Source of the DNA: Oscillospiraceae bacterium | Lineage (GTDB): Bacteria > Bacillota > Clostridia > Oscillospirales > Oscillospiraceae | Length of the DNA stretch: 64,000 nt | Direction of reading: 5' to 3' | Assembly: GCA_916988195.3 (NCBI GenBank) | Contig: CAKASQ030000009.1 | Span: 1 to 64,000 of the forward strand | In this document: in pieces, positions 56,333 through 64,000 of the stretch | Position numbering within the stretch: position 1 is the stretch's first letter | How the letters are laid out: every line of letters starts with the position of its first letter | Position numbers and translations under genes: made by a program | The notes under the pieces: model-generated | Seen by the model: only the letters and a program-made list of their open reading frames with translations | The model's database searches: none | Told to the model about the DNA's origin: nothing

Positions 56333-57601
56333 ATGCGCGAGGAGCACGACCGGCGGTATTTTAAATGGGGTCTGACGGCCCTGATCGTCATTTTTATCAG
56401 CATTCTGCTGGTGGTGATTTTTACGAATCTTCCGGGCTTTTTCTCGCTGCTCGGCGCAATCGGGAAGATTCTCTCGCCGCTCGTTTCGGGCATTGTGATT
56501 GCATTTTTGCTGAACCCGATCGTGAACTTTGTCGACCTTCGCCTCCGGCCGATCCTCAAAAAGCGGGGCATGAAGGAAGGAAAGGCCGATAAGCTGAGCC
56601 GCGCCGTCGCGCTTGTCTTCTCGTTTATTTTCGCGGCCTTCATCGTCTATGCGTTCTTCGCAATGCTGCTGCCGCAGCTCTATGAGAGCGTCACGAGCAT
56701 CGTCAACAGCGCGCCGGAATACTACCAGAGCCTTGAAAAATGGGCGGTCAACGTGCTGGAGGACAACCCCGAGATCCGGACTTATGTTGAGCGGGCGCTC
56801 GATACGATCCAGAGCTATGTGGAAAACTGGGTCAAGACGAGCTTTCTGAGCGATGTGCAGAAAATTCTCGCGACGCTCACAACGTCCGTGATGGCGGTCG
56901 TGAAGTCGATCACGAACTTCATCATCGGTCTGGTTGCCTCTATCTACATCCTCTGGTCGAAGGACACCTTCCAGGCGCAGGCGAAGAAGATGGTCGTCGC
57001 GGCGTTCAAGCCCTCGGCTGCCAACCACCTGCTGGATTTGGGCAGCAATATCAACCGGATTTTCTCCGGCTTCATCATCGGCAAGATCATCGACTCGGCG
57101 ATCATCGGCGTTCTGTGCTACATCTGCATGACGCTTATGAAGATGCCATACACCGCGCTGATTGCGACGATCGTCGGCGTGACGAACGTCATCCCGGTCT
57201 TTGGCCCCTTCATCGGAGCGGTTCCGAGCGCGCTCATCATACTGCTGGTCGAGCCGCTGCAGGCGTTCTATTTTATCATTTTCATCATCGTTTTGCAGCA
57301 GGTGGACGGCAATGTCATCGGCCCCAAGATCCTCGGCAATACCGTCGGTATTTCGGGCTTCTGGGTGCTCATTTCGATCACCGTTGCGGCGGGCATTTTC
57401 GGCTTCGCGGGGATGCTCCTCGGCGTGCCGGTGTTCGCGGTCATCTACCTCATCATCAGCGACGTTGTGAACTCCTCGCTGCGCAAAAAGCAGAAAACGA
57501 CAATTACGGACAACTATTACGATATCCACGAGGTCGCCGACCTCGACCGCAAGGCGCAGGCGGAAGAAGCGCCTGAAGAAACCTCTCCGAACAACACGTA
57601 G
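56333..57601 (+). CDS. AI-2E family membrane protein
   Basis: 422 residues with eight membrane helices. The family patterns 'FSLLGAIGKILSPLVSGIVIAFLLNPIVNFVDLRL', 'ALIATIVGVTNVIPVFGPFIGAVPSALIILLVEPLQAF' and 'QQVDGNVIGPKILGNTVGISGFWVLISITVAAGIFGFAGMLLGVPVFAVIY' are clear. The family includes TqsA, an autoinducer-2 exporter, and other transporters, so the substrate is open. A large loop between helices 3 and 4 and an acidic tail are seen. Its stop is within the dispersed repeat. Confidence 0.92.
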   Translation: MREEHDRRYFKWGLTALIVIFISILLVVIFTNLPGFFSLLGAIGKILSPLVSGIVIAFLLNPIVNFVDLRLRPILKKRGMKEGKADKLSRAVALVFSFIFAAFIVYAFFAMLLPQLYESVTSIVNSAPEYYQSLEKWAVNVLEDNPEIRTYVERALDTIQSYVENWVKTSFLSDVQKILATLTTSVMAVVKSITNFIIGLVASIYILWSKDTFQAQAKKMVVAAFKPSAANHLLDLGSNINRIFSGFIIGKIIDSAIIGVLCYICMTLMKMPYTALIATIVGVTNVIPVFGPFIGAVPSALIILLVEPLQAFYFIIFIIVLQQVDGNVIGPKILGNTVGISGFWVLISITVAAGIFGFAGMLLGVPVFAVIYLIISDVVNSSLRKKQKTTITDNYYDIHEVADLDRKAQAEEAPEETSPNNT

Positions 57602-57764
57602 GGGTCGATGCCGGGAGGCTCACAGAGAACTCGTAGGGGCGGACGACCCTGTCCGCCCGCAGAAAAGTCCCGATTTTACGGTAATCCTCGGCGAATTCGC
57701 AGCTTCCCAATGGGGCGATGTGCTCAATCGCCCCCTACGCAATGCCGGGAGGCTCACAGAGAAC
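57597..57764. repeat. Dispersed palindromic repeat, copies E with 23-bp direct repeats
   Basis: CGTAGGGGTCGATGCC at 57598 starts one copy that continues as a 23-bp string (57608-57630). The second copy (57631-57741) begins CGTAGGGGCGGACGAC and ends CGCCCCCTACGCA. The same 23-bp string is then repeated at 57742-57764. The arrangement looks like one repeat unit nested in another. Confidence 0.75.
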
Positions 57765-57865
57765 CCTACGAACCCCTTGGGGAAATGCACGGTTAAAGGA
57801 ATGATAAACAGCTTTGGAGGCTGCTGCATCTGCGGCAGCTTCTTTTGAACCTACAGGAGAACACC

Positions 57866-59584
57866 ATGCAGGAAATCTTAACGAAATTTTTAGACACGGT
57901 GGAGCAAACCCCGGCGCTTTTGCAGCTGGACGGGGCGCTTCGCTATGTCTTTCCGCTGCTGGCGCTCGTGATTCTCATCCGCTGCGGAAAATCCCTTCTG
58001 ATGTTCCGGCGCGAGCCGGAGGTCTGGGCGTGGCTGGCGGGGCCGACGGGAGACCGTATTCCGGTCATGCACTGGGAGAGCCTCATCGGACGCGGCAAGG
58101 GCTGCGACGTGACGCTCGAGTATCCGACGATCTCGCGCACACACGCTGTGCTCACGCGCTACGACGACGGCAGTTGGACGATCATGGACGCGGGCTCGAC
58201 GGGCGGCGTTTTTGTGAACGGAAAGCAGCAGAGCTTGTCTGTTGTGCGCTTTGGGGATGTGCTGTCGTTCGGCGGTGTGGAGTTTACGCTCGTTCCCATC
58301 ACGCAGGAGCAGGAGCGCATTCAGGCGGAGGCCAGAACCCGGCGCGCGGTGGTGCGCCCGTGGCTGACGCTGCTGCTTCTCACACTTTTCCAGATGCTCG
58401 CCTGCGCGCAGCTGTGCGTCCATCTGCCGGAGGACGCGGAGGCGATTCTGTCGGGCTTCCTGGCGTTAATTGCCGTCGAATGGGGGCTCTTTGCGCTCTT
58501 GCGGCTGGCAAAGCGCAGGAGCTTCGACGTGGAGACCGTCGCGTTTTTCCTCACGACGATGGGCCTTTGCGTCGTCTCCACCTCCGCGCCGGACTCCATC
58601 CGCAAGGAGCTCATCGCCGTCGTGTGCGGTATTTTTGCGTACTTAGCCGTGAGCTGGAGTCTGCGGGATTTGGAGCGGGCGAAGAAGATCCGGTATTTAG
58701 CGGCGGCCGGCGGTATTTTGCTGCTGGCGGCGAACCTGCTTCTTGGCGTTGAGAAATTCGGCGCGAAAAACTGGATGCAGTTTGGAGGCGTCTCGTTCCA
58801 GCCGTCGGAGCTGGTCAAGATCTGCTTCGTGTTTGCGGGCGCGTCGACCTTGCAGCGATTGATGGCGAAGCGGAACCTGATTTTGTTTATCGGCTATTCG
58901 GCGGCCATCTGCGGGTGCCTGGCGCTCATGAACGACTTTGGCACGGCGATCATCTCCTTTGTGACGTTCCTGATTATTGCGTTCCTACGCTCGGGTAATT
59001 TCGCAACTATTGCCCTTGCCTGCGCGGGGACGGGCTTTGCGGGCGTTCTGGCGCTGCAATTCAAGCCCTACGCGATGAAGCGCTTTTCCGCGTGGGGACA
59101 TGTCTGGGAAAATGCGGCCACAACCGGCTACTCGCAGACAAGGGCCCTCATGTGCATCGCCTCAGGCGGCCTGTTTGGCCTTGGCGCGGGGAAAGGGTGG
59201 CTCCACCATGTAGGCGCGGCCGACACGGACCTTGTGTTCGCGCTTGTGAGTGAGGAGTGGGGACTGCTGCTGGCGGTGCTCTGCGTTGCGGCCATTGTGA
59301 TTCTGGCGGCGTTCGTGGTGCGGTCGCTGCCGCAGGGAAGAAGCTGCTTCTACGCCATCGGCGCGGCCAGCGCGGTGACGATCTACGTCGTGCAGGCGAT
59401 GCTGAACGTGTTCGGTACGACGGATATTCTGCCACTCACGGGCGTGACGTTCCCGTTCGTGTCAAACGGCGGCTCGAGCATGATCTGCGTGTGGGGGCTT
59501 CTTGCCTTCATCAAGGCGGCGGACACGCGGCAGAACGCGAGTTTTGCCATCCGGCTTCCCGGCAGAAAGGAGGCGGCCGCATGA
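57866..59584 (+). CDS. FHA-domain fused to FtsW/RodA peptidoglycan polymerase
   Basis: 572 residues from ATG at 57866, with CAGGAG 7 bases upstream. One N-terminal membrane helix is followed by an FHA domain (about residues 65-145, 'LIGRGKGCDVTLEYPTISRTHAVL'), which binds phosphothreonine. Then nine to ten helices of the SEDS family, with 'KNWMQFGGVSFQPSELVKICFVFAG', 'NDFGTAIISFVTFL' and 'LTGVTFPFVSNGGSSMICVWGLLAFI'. SEDS proteins polymerize glycan strands. It overlaps the PBP gene by 4 bases, so the two form the usual polymerase-transpeptidase pair. Confidence 0.93.
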   Translation: MQEILTKFLDTVEQTPALLQLDGALRYVFPLLALVILIRCGKSLLMFRREPEVWAWLAGPTGDRIPVMHWESLIGRGKGCDVTLEYPTISRTHAVLTRYDDGSWTIMDAGSTGGVFVNGKQQSLSVVRFGDVLSFGGVEFTLVPITQEQERIQAEARTRRAVVRPWLTLLLLTLFQMLACAQLCVHLPEDAEAILSGFLALIAVEWGLFALLRLAKRRSFDVETVAFFLTTMGLCVVSTSAPDSIRKELIAVVCGIFAYLAVSWSLRDLERAKKIRYLAAAGGILLLAANLLLGVEKFGAKNWMQFGGVSFQPSELVKICFVFAGASTLQRLMAKRNLILFIGYSAAICGCLALMNDFGTAIISFVTFLIIAFLRSGNFATIALACAGTGFAGVLALQFKPYAMKRFSAWGHVWENAATTGYSQTRALMCIASGGLFGLGAGKGWLHHVGAADTDLVFALVSEEWGLLLAVLCVAAIVILAAFVVRSLPQGRSCFYAIGAASAVTIYVVQAMLNVFGTTDILPLTGVTFPFVSNGGSSMICVWGLLAFIKAADTRQNASFAIRLPGRKEAAA

Positions 59585-60963
59585 AACAGATTTCGAAGCG
59601 CGCGTGGATGGCCATGGCGCTGGCAATAGCGCTTCTCGCGGGGCTGCTCATTTTTGTGGGAAGTTATTTTGTAAACGCGAAGGATTGGGTGACGTTTCCC
59701 GGAAGTCCGCATGTGTATACAGGCGTGAACCCCGACTGCGGCAGAATTTACGACCGGTCGGGCATGCTGCTTCTGAATACCGACGATGGGCGCGTATACA
59801 GTACCGACGAGACTGTTCGGCGCTCGACCATGCACTTACTTGGCGACCGGGACGGGTATATCAGCGCGCCGCTGCTGAAAACCTACGCGTCTAAAATGTT
59901 TGGCTTTGACGTTGTAAACGGGCTTTACACGGACGAGCCCGGAAGCGTTGCGGCGAGACTTACAATCAGTGCGGCCGTGCAGTCCGCGGCGCAGCAGGCG
60001 CTTTCCGGTTACCGGGGCACGATCGGCGTTTATAACTACAAAACGGGCGAGCTTCTCTGCGCGGTCACATCGCCGAGCTATGACCCGGACAATGTGCCGG
60101 ACGTGGCAAACGACACGACGGGAAGCTACGAAGGCGTGTACGTAAACCGCTTTTTTGACGCGTCTTATACGCCGGGCTCCATTTTTAAGCTCGTGACGGC
60201 CGCTGCCGCGCTCGAAACCATTCCGGATGTGCAGTCGCGCACGTTCCAATGCGACGGCAAAACGATCATCGGCGGGCAGGAGATCATCTGCAACGGCGTA
60301 CATGGAAGCCTTGATCTGGCCGGTGCGCTGGCGCATTCGTGCAACGTGGCCTTCGGCGAGCTCGCAGCGGAGCTTGGCGCGGAAACTTTGCAGGACTACG
60401 CGGAAAAGCTGGGTCTCACCGGGAGCTTCTCCTGTGAGGGCTACACGGTTGCATCCGGCAAAATTGACCTTTCCCAAGCGGACGATGGAGACGTTGCATG
60501 GGCGGGCATCGGGCAGTATACCGACCAGGTGAGCGCGCCGGCGTTCCTCCGGTACATGGGCGCGATTGCAAACGGCGGACAGGCAGCCGAGCCCTATCTC
60601 ATGCAGCGCGTGAGAAAGGGTGATGATATTACCTACGAGGCAAAGACGGTGCTTTCTGATGCGGTACTGAAGCCGGAGACGGCGGACACGCTCACGAAGC
60701 TCATGCGCAACAATGTCCAAAGCGTCTACGGCGACTGGCAGTTCGGCGGCCTGTCCGTCTGTGCCAAATCCGGAACGGCCGAGCGCGAAGGGCAGACAGC
60801 AAACGCGATGTTTGCGGGCTTTGCGCTCGATAGCAGCTGCCCGGTGGCGTTTGTGGTGTTCGTGGAGAACGGCGGCTCGGGAAGCGCGGTGGCTGCGCCC
60901 ATGGCAGCGAAGGTTTTACAGACCTGCGCGCAGGTATTGTCGGCAGAAGCGGCGGCAAAATGA
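59581..60963 (+). CDS. Class B penicillin-binding protein
   Basis: 460 residues with one N-terminal membrane helix. The transpeptidase motifs are S200-x-x-K203 ('YTPGSIFKLVT'), S253-C-N255 ('HSCNVAF') and K396-S-G-T399 ('AKSGTAE'). The N-terminal part is short, so it resembles the PbpA/SpoVD-like class that partners FtsW/RodA. It crosslinks peptidoglycan. It is directly coupled to the FHA-SEDS gene, and its end is 10 bases before the tRNA-Ser promoter. Confidence 0.94.
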   Translation: MKQISKRAWMAMALAIALLAGLLIFVGSYFVNAKDWVTFPGSPHVYTGVNPDCGRIYDRSGMLLLNTDDGRVYSTDETVRRSTMHLLGDRDGYISAPLLKTYASKMFGFDVVNGLYTDEPGSVAARLTISAAVQSAAQQALSGYRGTIGVYNYKTGELLCAVTSPSYDPDNVPDVANDTTGSYEGVYVNRFFDASYTPGSIFKLVTAAAALETIPDVQSRTFQCDGKTIIGGQEIICNGVHGSLDLAGALAHSCNVAFGELAAELGAETLQDYAEKLGLTGSFSCEGYTVASGKIDLSQADDGDVAWAGIGQYTDQVSAPAFLRYMGAIANGGQAAEPYLMQRVRKGDDITYEAKTVLSDAVLKPETADTLTKLMRNNVQSVYGDWQFGGLSVCAKSGTAEREGQTANAMFAGFALDSSCPVAFVVFVENGGSGSAVAAPMAAKVLQTCAQVLSAEAAAK

Positions 60964-60973
60964 AGAAAAGTGC

Positions 60974-61002
60974 TTGACAAAGGGCCGGATTTCGTGTATG
61001 AT
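60974..61002 (+). promoter_or_regulatory. Promoter of tRNA-Ser
   Basis: TTGACA (60974-60979) and TATGAT (60997-61002) are 17 bases apart, 52 bases upstream of the tRNA. Confidence 0.8.
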
Positions 61003-61053
61003 AATCGAGCTGTTCGGAGCATACCGAAATGTCAATTGTGACGGCAGATATCT

Positions 61054-61145
61054 GGAGTGGTATCGAAGCGGTCATAACGAGCACGACTGGAAATCGTGTG
61101 GCCGTGTTGAGCGGCCCGAGGGTTCGAATCCCTCCCACTCCGCCA
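61054..61145 (+). tRNA. tRNA-Ser (GGA)
   Basis: Acceptor GGAGTGG/CCACTCC, a long variable arm (GTGGCCGTGTTGAGCGGCCC region), anticodon loop with GACTGGAAATC and anticodon GGA, T-loop GTTCGAATCC, discriminator G and encoded CCA. The integrase gene faces its 3-prime end, the usual integration target. Confidence 0.96.
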
Positions 61146-61148
61146 TAG

Positions 61149-61183
61149 AAAAAGCCTGAAACCGCAATGGTTTCAGGCTTTTT
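61149..61183. terminator. Terminator after tRNA-Ser
   Basis: AAAAAGCCTGAAACC pairs exactly with GGTTTCAGGCTTTTT around GCAAT. The A and T runs make it bidirectional. Confidence 0.92.
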
Positions 61184-61265
61184 GCTGCCCGCAAAAGATA
61201 GACTTTACCCCTAAGTTTACCCCTTACAGATAAAATAGCGTCCTTTGGGACGTGAAAACAGGCGT

Positions 61266-62441
61266 TTAGCCCTGTTCGGAAAGGCTCGTGTAATAGCTCT
61301 GCATCCGGTTCGCCGTGTCCTGCATCATGGTTTCACTGGTATGCGCGTAGACATCGAGCGTGAACGACGCGGTTGCGTGTCCCATGAGCGACTGCACCGA
61401 CTTGATGTCCGCGCCGGACGCGATCGCAACTGTCGCGCAGGTGTGCCGCAGATCGTGGGGACGAAGATCCGGTCGACCGATTCCGGCGGCAAGGCGCTTG
61501 AAGTTCCTGCGGAAAGTCTCAATGATGAGATTGCCGCCCAGCTCATTTGTAAAAACCAGATCGTCCGGATTGCTCCACATCTGCCCGGCGCGAAGCCGGT
61601 TCTCCGCCTGCCGGACCCGCTCGGCTCTGAGATAGTCAAACGCGATGGCAGGCGGTTCTATGACGCGCACTTTGCCGCTCTTGGTGCTGCTTACGACGGT
61701 GTAGGTGCTGCTCTGCGTTTTGGACTTTTGCAGCTGCTGGCGGATGGTAAGCCGCTTTCGCTCAAAATCCACACCGTCCCAGCTGAGCCCCAGACACTCG
61801 CCTTCACGAAGCCCCGCAAACAGACACAGCGCGTATGCGTTGCGATAGGGATGCGCGTCAATGGCGCTCAAAAAGAGCGGGATTTCCCTGTCGGTCAAGG
61901 GATGAATTTCCGGGCGCGTGACCTTCGGTGTTTCGGCTGCGTCGCAAGGATTGGCAGCCAGATACCCCTGCTTGACGGCAACAGAGAAGGACTTGTGCAG
62001 AATGGCAGAAGCATTCTTGACGGTCTTCGGAGACTTCCCGGCGGACTGCATATCGTTATACAGCTTCTGAATCTGAATGCCCTTTACGGCTTGCAGCTGT
62101 ACAGCGCCGATTGCCGGGAGAATGTGCGTCCGGATCGCTGTATCATAGGCGGAGACGGTAAGCGGCTTGAGCCCGGTACAGTACGTTTCCAGCCACGTTT
62201 TGAGCCATTCCTTGACAGTGATCCTGCTTGGCGTCTGATACGTTCCCCGGTCAATTTCGCGCAGCAGCGACGTCATTTCCTTCCGGACGGCTGCCTGCGT
62301 GTCCCCGTAAATACTGCGGCGGACAGGCTTGCCCGTTCCGGGATTTGCGCCTACGGTGATACGCGCCTCCCACCTCCCGTCCGGTCGCTGCCGGATACTG
62401 CCCGTGCCCTGAGCGGCACGGGTATTTTTCTTTCTTGGCAT
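61266..62441 (-). CDS. int: Tyrosine recombinase (phage-type integrase)
   Basis: 391 residues. The N-terminal arm-binding part ('GTGSIRQRPDGRWEARITVGANPGTGKPVRRSIYG'), a SAM-like core ('VKEWLKTWLETYCTGLKPLTVSAYDTAIRTHILPAIG') and the catalytic domain are visible. Catalytic residues are Arg in 'LFAGLREGECLGL', Lys in 'TKSGKVRVIEP', 'HDLRHTCATVAI', His in 'LMGHATASFTLDVYAH', and the Tyr nucleophile in 'DVYAH'. It integrates the element at tRNA-Ser. Confidence 0.95.
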   Translation of the reverse strand: MPRKKNTRAAQGTGSIRQRPDGRWEARITVGANPGTGKPVRRSIYGDTQAAVRKEMTSLLREIDRGTYQTPSRITVKEWLKTWLETYCTGLKPLTVSAYDTAIRTHILPAIGAVQLQAVKGIQIQKLYNDMQSAGKSPKTVKNASAILHKSFSVAVKQGYLAANPCDAAETPKVTRPEIHPLTDREIPLFLSAIDAHPYRNAYALCLFAGLREGECLGLSWDGVDFERKRLTIRQQLQKSKTQSSTYTVVSSTKSGKVRVIEPPAIAFDYLRAERVRQAENRLRAGQMWSNPDDLVFTNELGGNLIIETFRRNFKRLAAGIGRPDLRPHDLRHTCATVAIASGADIKSVQSLMGHATASFTLDVYAHTSETMMQDTANRMQSYYTSLSEQG

Positions 62442-62551
62442 TGTAATTCCTCCCGTTTTCCTGTATGATGAGAGGGCAGTAGGCTATGCAATGTTTGCTG
62501 CCCTGATAGCCGCCCCCTGTGCTGCGAACACCGGGGGCGGCTGGTTTTACA

Positions 62552-63337
62552 TTAAGGTTCAACTCTGTATGGCTGTTCGTAGAACGAAAGTTCAGTCAGT
62601 ATACATTGATTGATACGGTCTCTATAAATATCGGTTATTTCTATGAATAGATCTTCGTGTGGGTTGATACAAAGCGGAAATGCTTTGTCAATGCGGTTTT
62701 GTACTGAAATCAACCTACGAATATTTTTTGGATATCGTGCGTCGCTTTCAAGTTTATGACTTTCGGCGATGAATCGACGATGGGTATTCTGAGCAACTTC
62801 TTCTAGGACAGATTCATCTGCGGTCGATTTTCCTTGACCTTCCATTTTTTTTAATTCGTCTTCATACAGGCGGTCGCTCAACTCATGTAGAATATGCTTT
62901 GCCTCTAAGGAATTTTTATAATTGAATAGGCATTCGAGGAACCAGCCTAAAAATGAGAACCCAATTGAAGGGTCATTTGTATTAGTTGGAATCGAGTTAT
63001 TCAATAATTCAAAAAAAAGACCATCACAGTTAAGTTTTGATTCTTTCGCATAGATAATTTGCGCCAGTGATCGTTCACTTAGACCGGTTTTTTTGCAAAT
63101 CGCTTGGATATCTTGATCTGGCGTTTTTTCATCAGTCAAACCGAGAAGATAATCAGCGGAGACATTGCATTTTTCAGCAATCTGCCGGAGAACAAGCGCA
63201 TCCGGAATACGCTGCCCGGATTCATAAAACCCGACGGTCGGGCGCGATATACCGAGAAACTTTGCAAACTCTTCCTGTGTGCGCTTGCCTCGCAATTCCA
63301 GAAAACGGTCAGCGAAAATGGGCATTTTACGCTCCAT
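62552..63337 (-). CDS. XRE-family repressor
   Basis: 261 residues. The N-terminal HTH is 'RFLELRGKRTQEEFAKFLGISRPTVGFYESGQRIPDALVLRQIAEKCNVSADYLLGLTDEKTP'. The rest is helical with no peptidase motif, unlike cleavable LexA-like repressors. AAGGAG is 9 bases upstream of ATG at 63337. The gene is richer in A and T than the chromosome. It stands opposite the rightward early genes across overlapping promoters, so it likely keeps the element silent. Confidence 0.88.
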   Translation of the reverse strand: MERKMPIFADRFLELRGKRTQEEFAKFLGISRPTVGFYESGQRIPDALVLRQIAEKCNVSADYLLGLTDEKTPDQDIQAICKKTGLSERSLAQIIYAKESKLNCDGLFFELLNNSIPTNTNDPSIGFSFLGWFLECLFNYKNSLEAKHILHELSDRLYEDELKKMEGQGKSTADESVLEEVAQNTHRRFIAESHKLESDARYPKNIRRLISVQNRIDKAFPLCINPHEDLFIEITDIYRDRINQCILTELSFYEQPYRVEP

Positions 63338-63402
63338 TCATTATCACTCCTTACCATAGAATGCTTCATAAGTTATCTTGTGAAGAAAAAAATCTTCACA
63401 GC

Positions 63403-63461
63403 TTGACAATGCTGCTATTGTTGACTACACTCAGTATAGCGGCAAACGAGTGAAGAGTCAA
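63403..63461. promoter_or_regulatory. Overlapping divergent promoters with operator-like repeat
   Basis: Rightward: TTGACA (63403-63408) and TACACT (63426-63431), 17 bases apart. Leftward: TTGACT (63456-63461) and TATACT (63433-63438), 17 bases apart. Upstream, GTGAAGA (63380-63386) and TCTTCAC (63393-63399) form an inverted repeat, and a GTGAAGA-like half recurs at 63450-63456. This is the plan of a repressor switch. Confidence 0.7.
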
Positions 63462-63547
63462 CAACAATTTTTTGCAGAATTCCCCCAGTTGAGGGAATGA
63501 GCCACGAAAAGTGTGGTTCAATGGTCGCACACAAAGGAGGGACAAAA

Positions 63548-63727
63548 ATGTGTAACTTAGACATTCGAAACACAGCAGCAGGCAACGGCGTGCGGCTTTG
63601 GCAGATCGCCGAAGCTCTTGGCATCGCCGATTGCAGCCTCTCGCGTAAACTGCGGAAGGAACTGCCCGCGGAAGAAAAGCGGAAGATTTTCGGAATCATC
63701 GAGCGCTTGGCAAAGGAGGGGTGTTAG
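63548..63727 (+). CDS. Small HTH-like early protein
   Basis: 59 residues from ATG at 63548, with GGAGGG 7 bases upstream. The sequence 'NTAAGNGVRLWQIAEALGIADCSLSRKLRKELPAEEKRKIFGIIERLAKE' is a short HTH commonly seen at the start of Clostridia phage or element early operons. Its stop overlaps the next start (TAGTG). Confidence 0.7.
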   Translation: MCNLDIRNTAAGNGVRLWQIAEALGIADCSLSRKLRKELPAEEKRKIFGIIERLAKEGC

Positions 63728-63924
63728 TGGCTATAGTCGAACAACTGGCTTTCACGCCCTCACAGGCGGCAATGGCAGCCAACGTGAGCCGCCCGACAAT
63801 TTACCGGTGGATGCGCATAGAAGGCTTTCCAGTGGCTCACATCGGCGGCTGTACACGGATTCCGGCAGAAGCGTTCCGGAACTGGCTGAATCAACAGGCG
63901 GGAGTGCGAGAAAATGCGGACTAA
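63727..63924 (+). CDS. Excisionase-type HTH protein
   Basis: 65 residues from GTG at 63727, with GGAGGGG 5-7 bases upstream; GTG at 63721 is too close to that site. The domain 'LAFTPSQAAMAANVSRPTIYRWMRIEGFPVAHIGGCTRIPAEAFRNWLNQQAG' is the MerR-like excisionase fold. It may direct excision by the integrase or control the early genes. Confidence 0.8.
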   Translation: MAIVEQLAFTPSQAAMAANVSRPTIYRWMRIEGFPVAHIGGCTRIPAEAFRNWLNQQAGVRENAD

Positions 63925-64000
63925 AAAAAGAAATGCCCCTGTCGGTGCGGCAACACCGGCAAGGGCAGCGGGAAAAGGGTTGGAGACCTGGTATCCCGCG
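63914..64000 (+). CDS. Hypothetical protein, N-terminal 29 residues
   Basis: ATG at 63914 overlaps the excisionase stop by 11 bases and is in an open frame to the window edge (MRTKKRNAPVGAATPARAAG). GGGAG lies 7-9 bases upstream. Too little is visible to name it. Confidence 0.5.
   Translation, partial: MRTKKRNAPVGAATPARAAGKGLETWYPA

Larger units (their letters stand above)
61184..64000. mobile_element. Left end of an integrative element or prophage at tRNA-Ser
   Basis: A tyrosine integrase reads toward the tRNA 3-prime end, followed by a repressor, divergent promoters and small HTH genes in an early-region layout. The element continues beyond the window. The attachment site is probably the tRNA-Ser 3-prime part, but the second copy is not visible. 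Confidence 0.75.

Noticed and set aside
56303-57529. 408-codon leftward open frame
   Set aside because: Antisense to the AI-2E family gene; composition Arg/Asp/His repeats typical of a shadow.
61245-62468. 407-codon rightward open frame
   Set aside because: Antisense to the integrase, whose catalytic residues are all present.

Overview
The window looks like a chromosomal segment of a GC-rich Gram-positive anaerobe of the Clostridia, most like the Oscillospirales. The evidence is the set of Firmicutes-type genes (ylmH, DUF896, YmfF/YmfH peptidases, comEC-holA, RNase M5, trmK-nif3, a T-box leader), strong AGGAGG ribosome sites and many compact intrinsic terminators. No rRNA gene or species marker is present, so the genus is not fixed.

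Region 1 (1-10.4 kb) is accessory cargo of a conjugative-type element, cut by the left window edge. Two leftward operons lie here. The first, 10117 to 3571, has ten very tightly coupled genes: three ArdA-like anti-restriction proteins with about five ArdA-like modules in total, DUF4314 and DUF3849 proteins, an AbrB-like protein and small orphans. The second, 3160 to the window edge, carries an orphan Dam-type adenine methyltransferase, a SpoVG-like protein and surface proteins, and starts from a divergent control region shared with an HTH regulator. Intrinsic terminators sit directly in front of several genes.

Region 2 (10.4-11.0 kb) is a five-tRNA operon (Val, Asp, Phe, Gly, Cys) with a near-consensus promoter. 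Region 3 (11.05 to about 21.05 kb) is a mobilizable element: large serine recombinase and an HTH regulator with a 16-bp palindromic operator, MobV relaxase, P4-type helicase and CHC2 primase, a repeat-rich putative origin, an XRE regulator overlapping a sigma-70-like factor, and AT-rich cargo (PadR, HAAS-type membrane protein, lipoprotein).

Region 4 (21.1-61.0 kb) is ordinary chromosome: cell-surface O-acetylation (DHHW + MBOAT), flavoproteins, RNA and protein modification (TrmK, PrmA), YebC, a T-box leader ahead of a CstA transporter, Lgt, a peptidase pair, PutP, a secondary alcohol dehydrogenase, comEC-holA-rnmV-ABC-F, Mrp, Nfo, an AI-2E family protein, and an FHA-FtsW/RodA fusion next to a penicillin-binding protein. 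Intergenic spaces hold at least five copies of a palindromic dispersed repeat. At 46.1-46.7 kb there is a type I toxin-antitoxin locus with one intact 30-residue toxin, one decayed toxin and two antitoxin-like RNAs.

Region 5 (61.05 kb to the end) is a tRNA-Ser followed by the start of a third element: tyrosine integrase, repressor, divergent promoters with operator-like repeats, and small HTH genes, continuing past the right edge.
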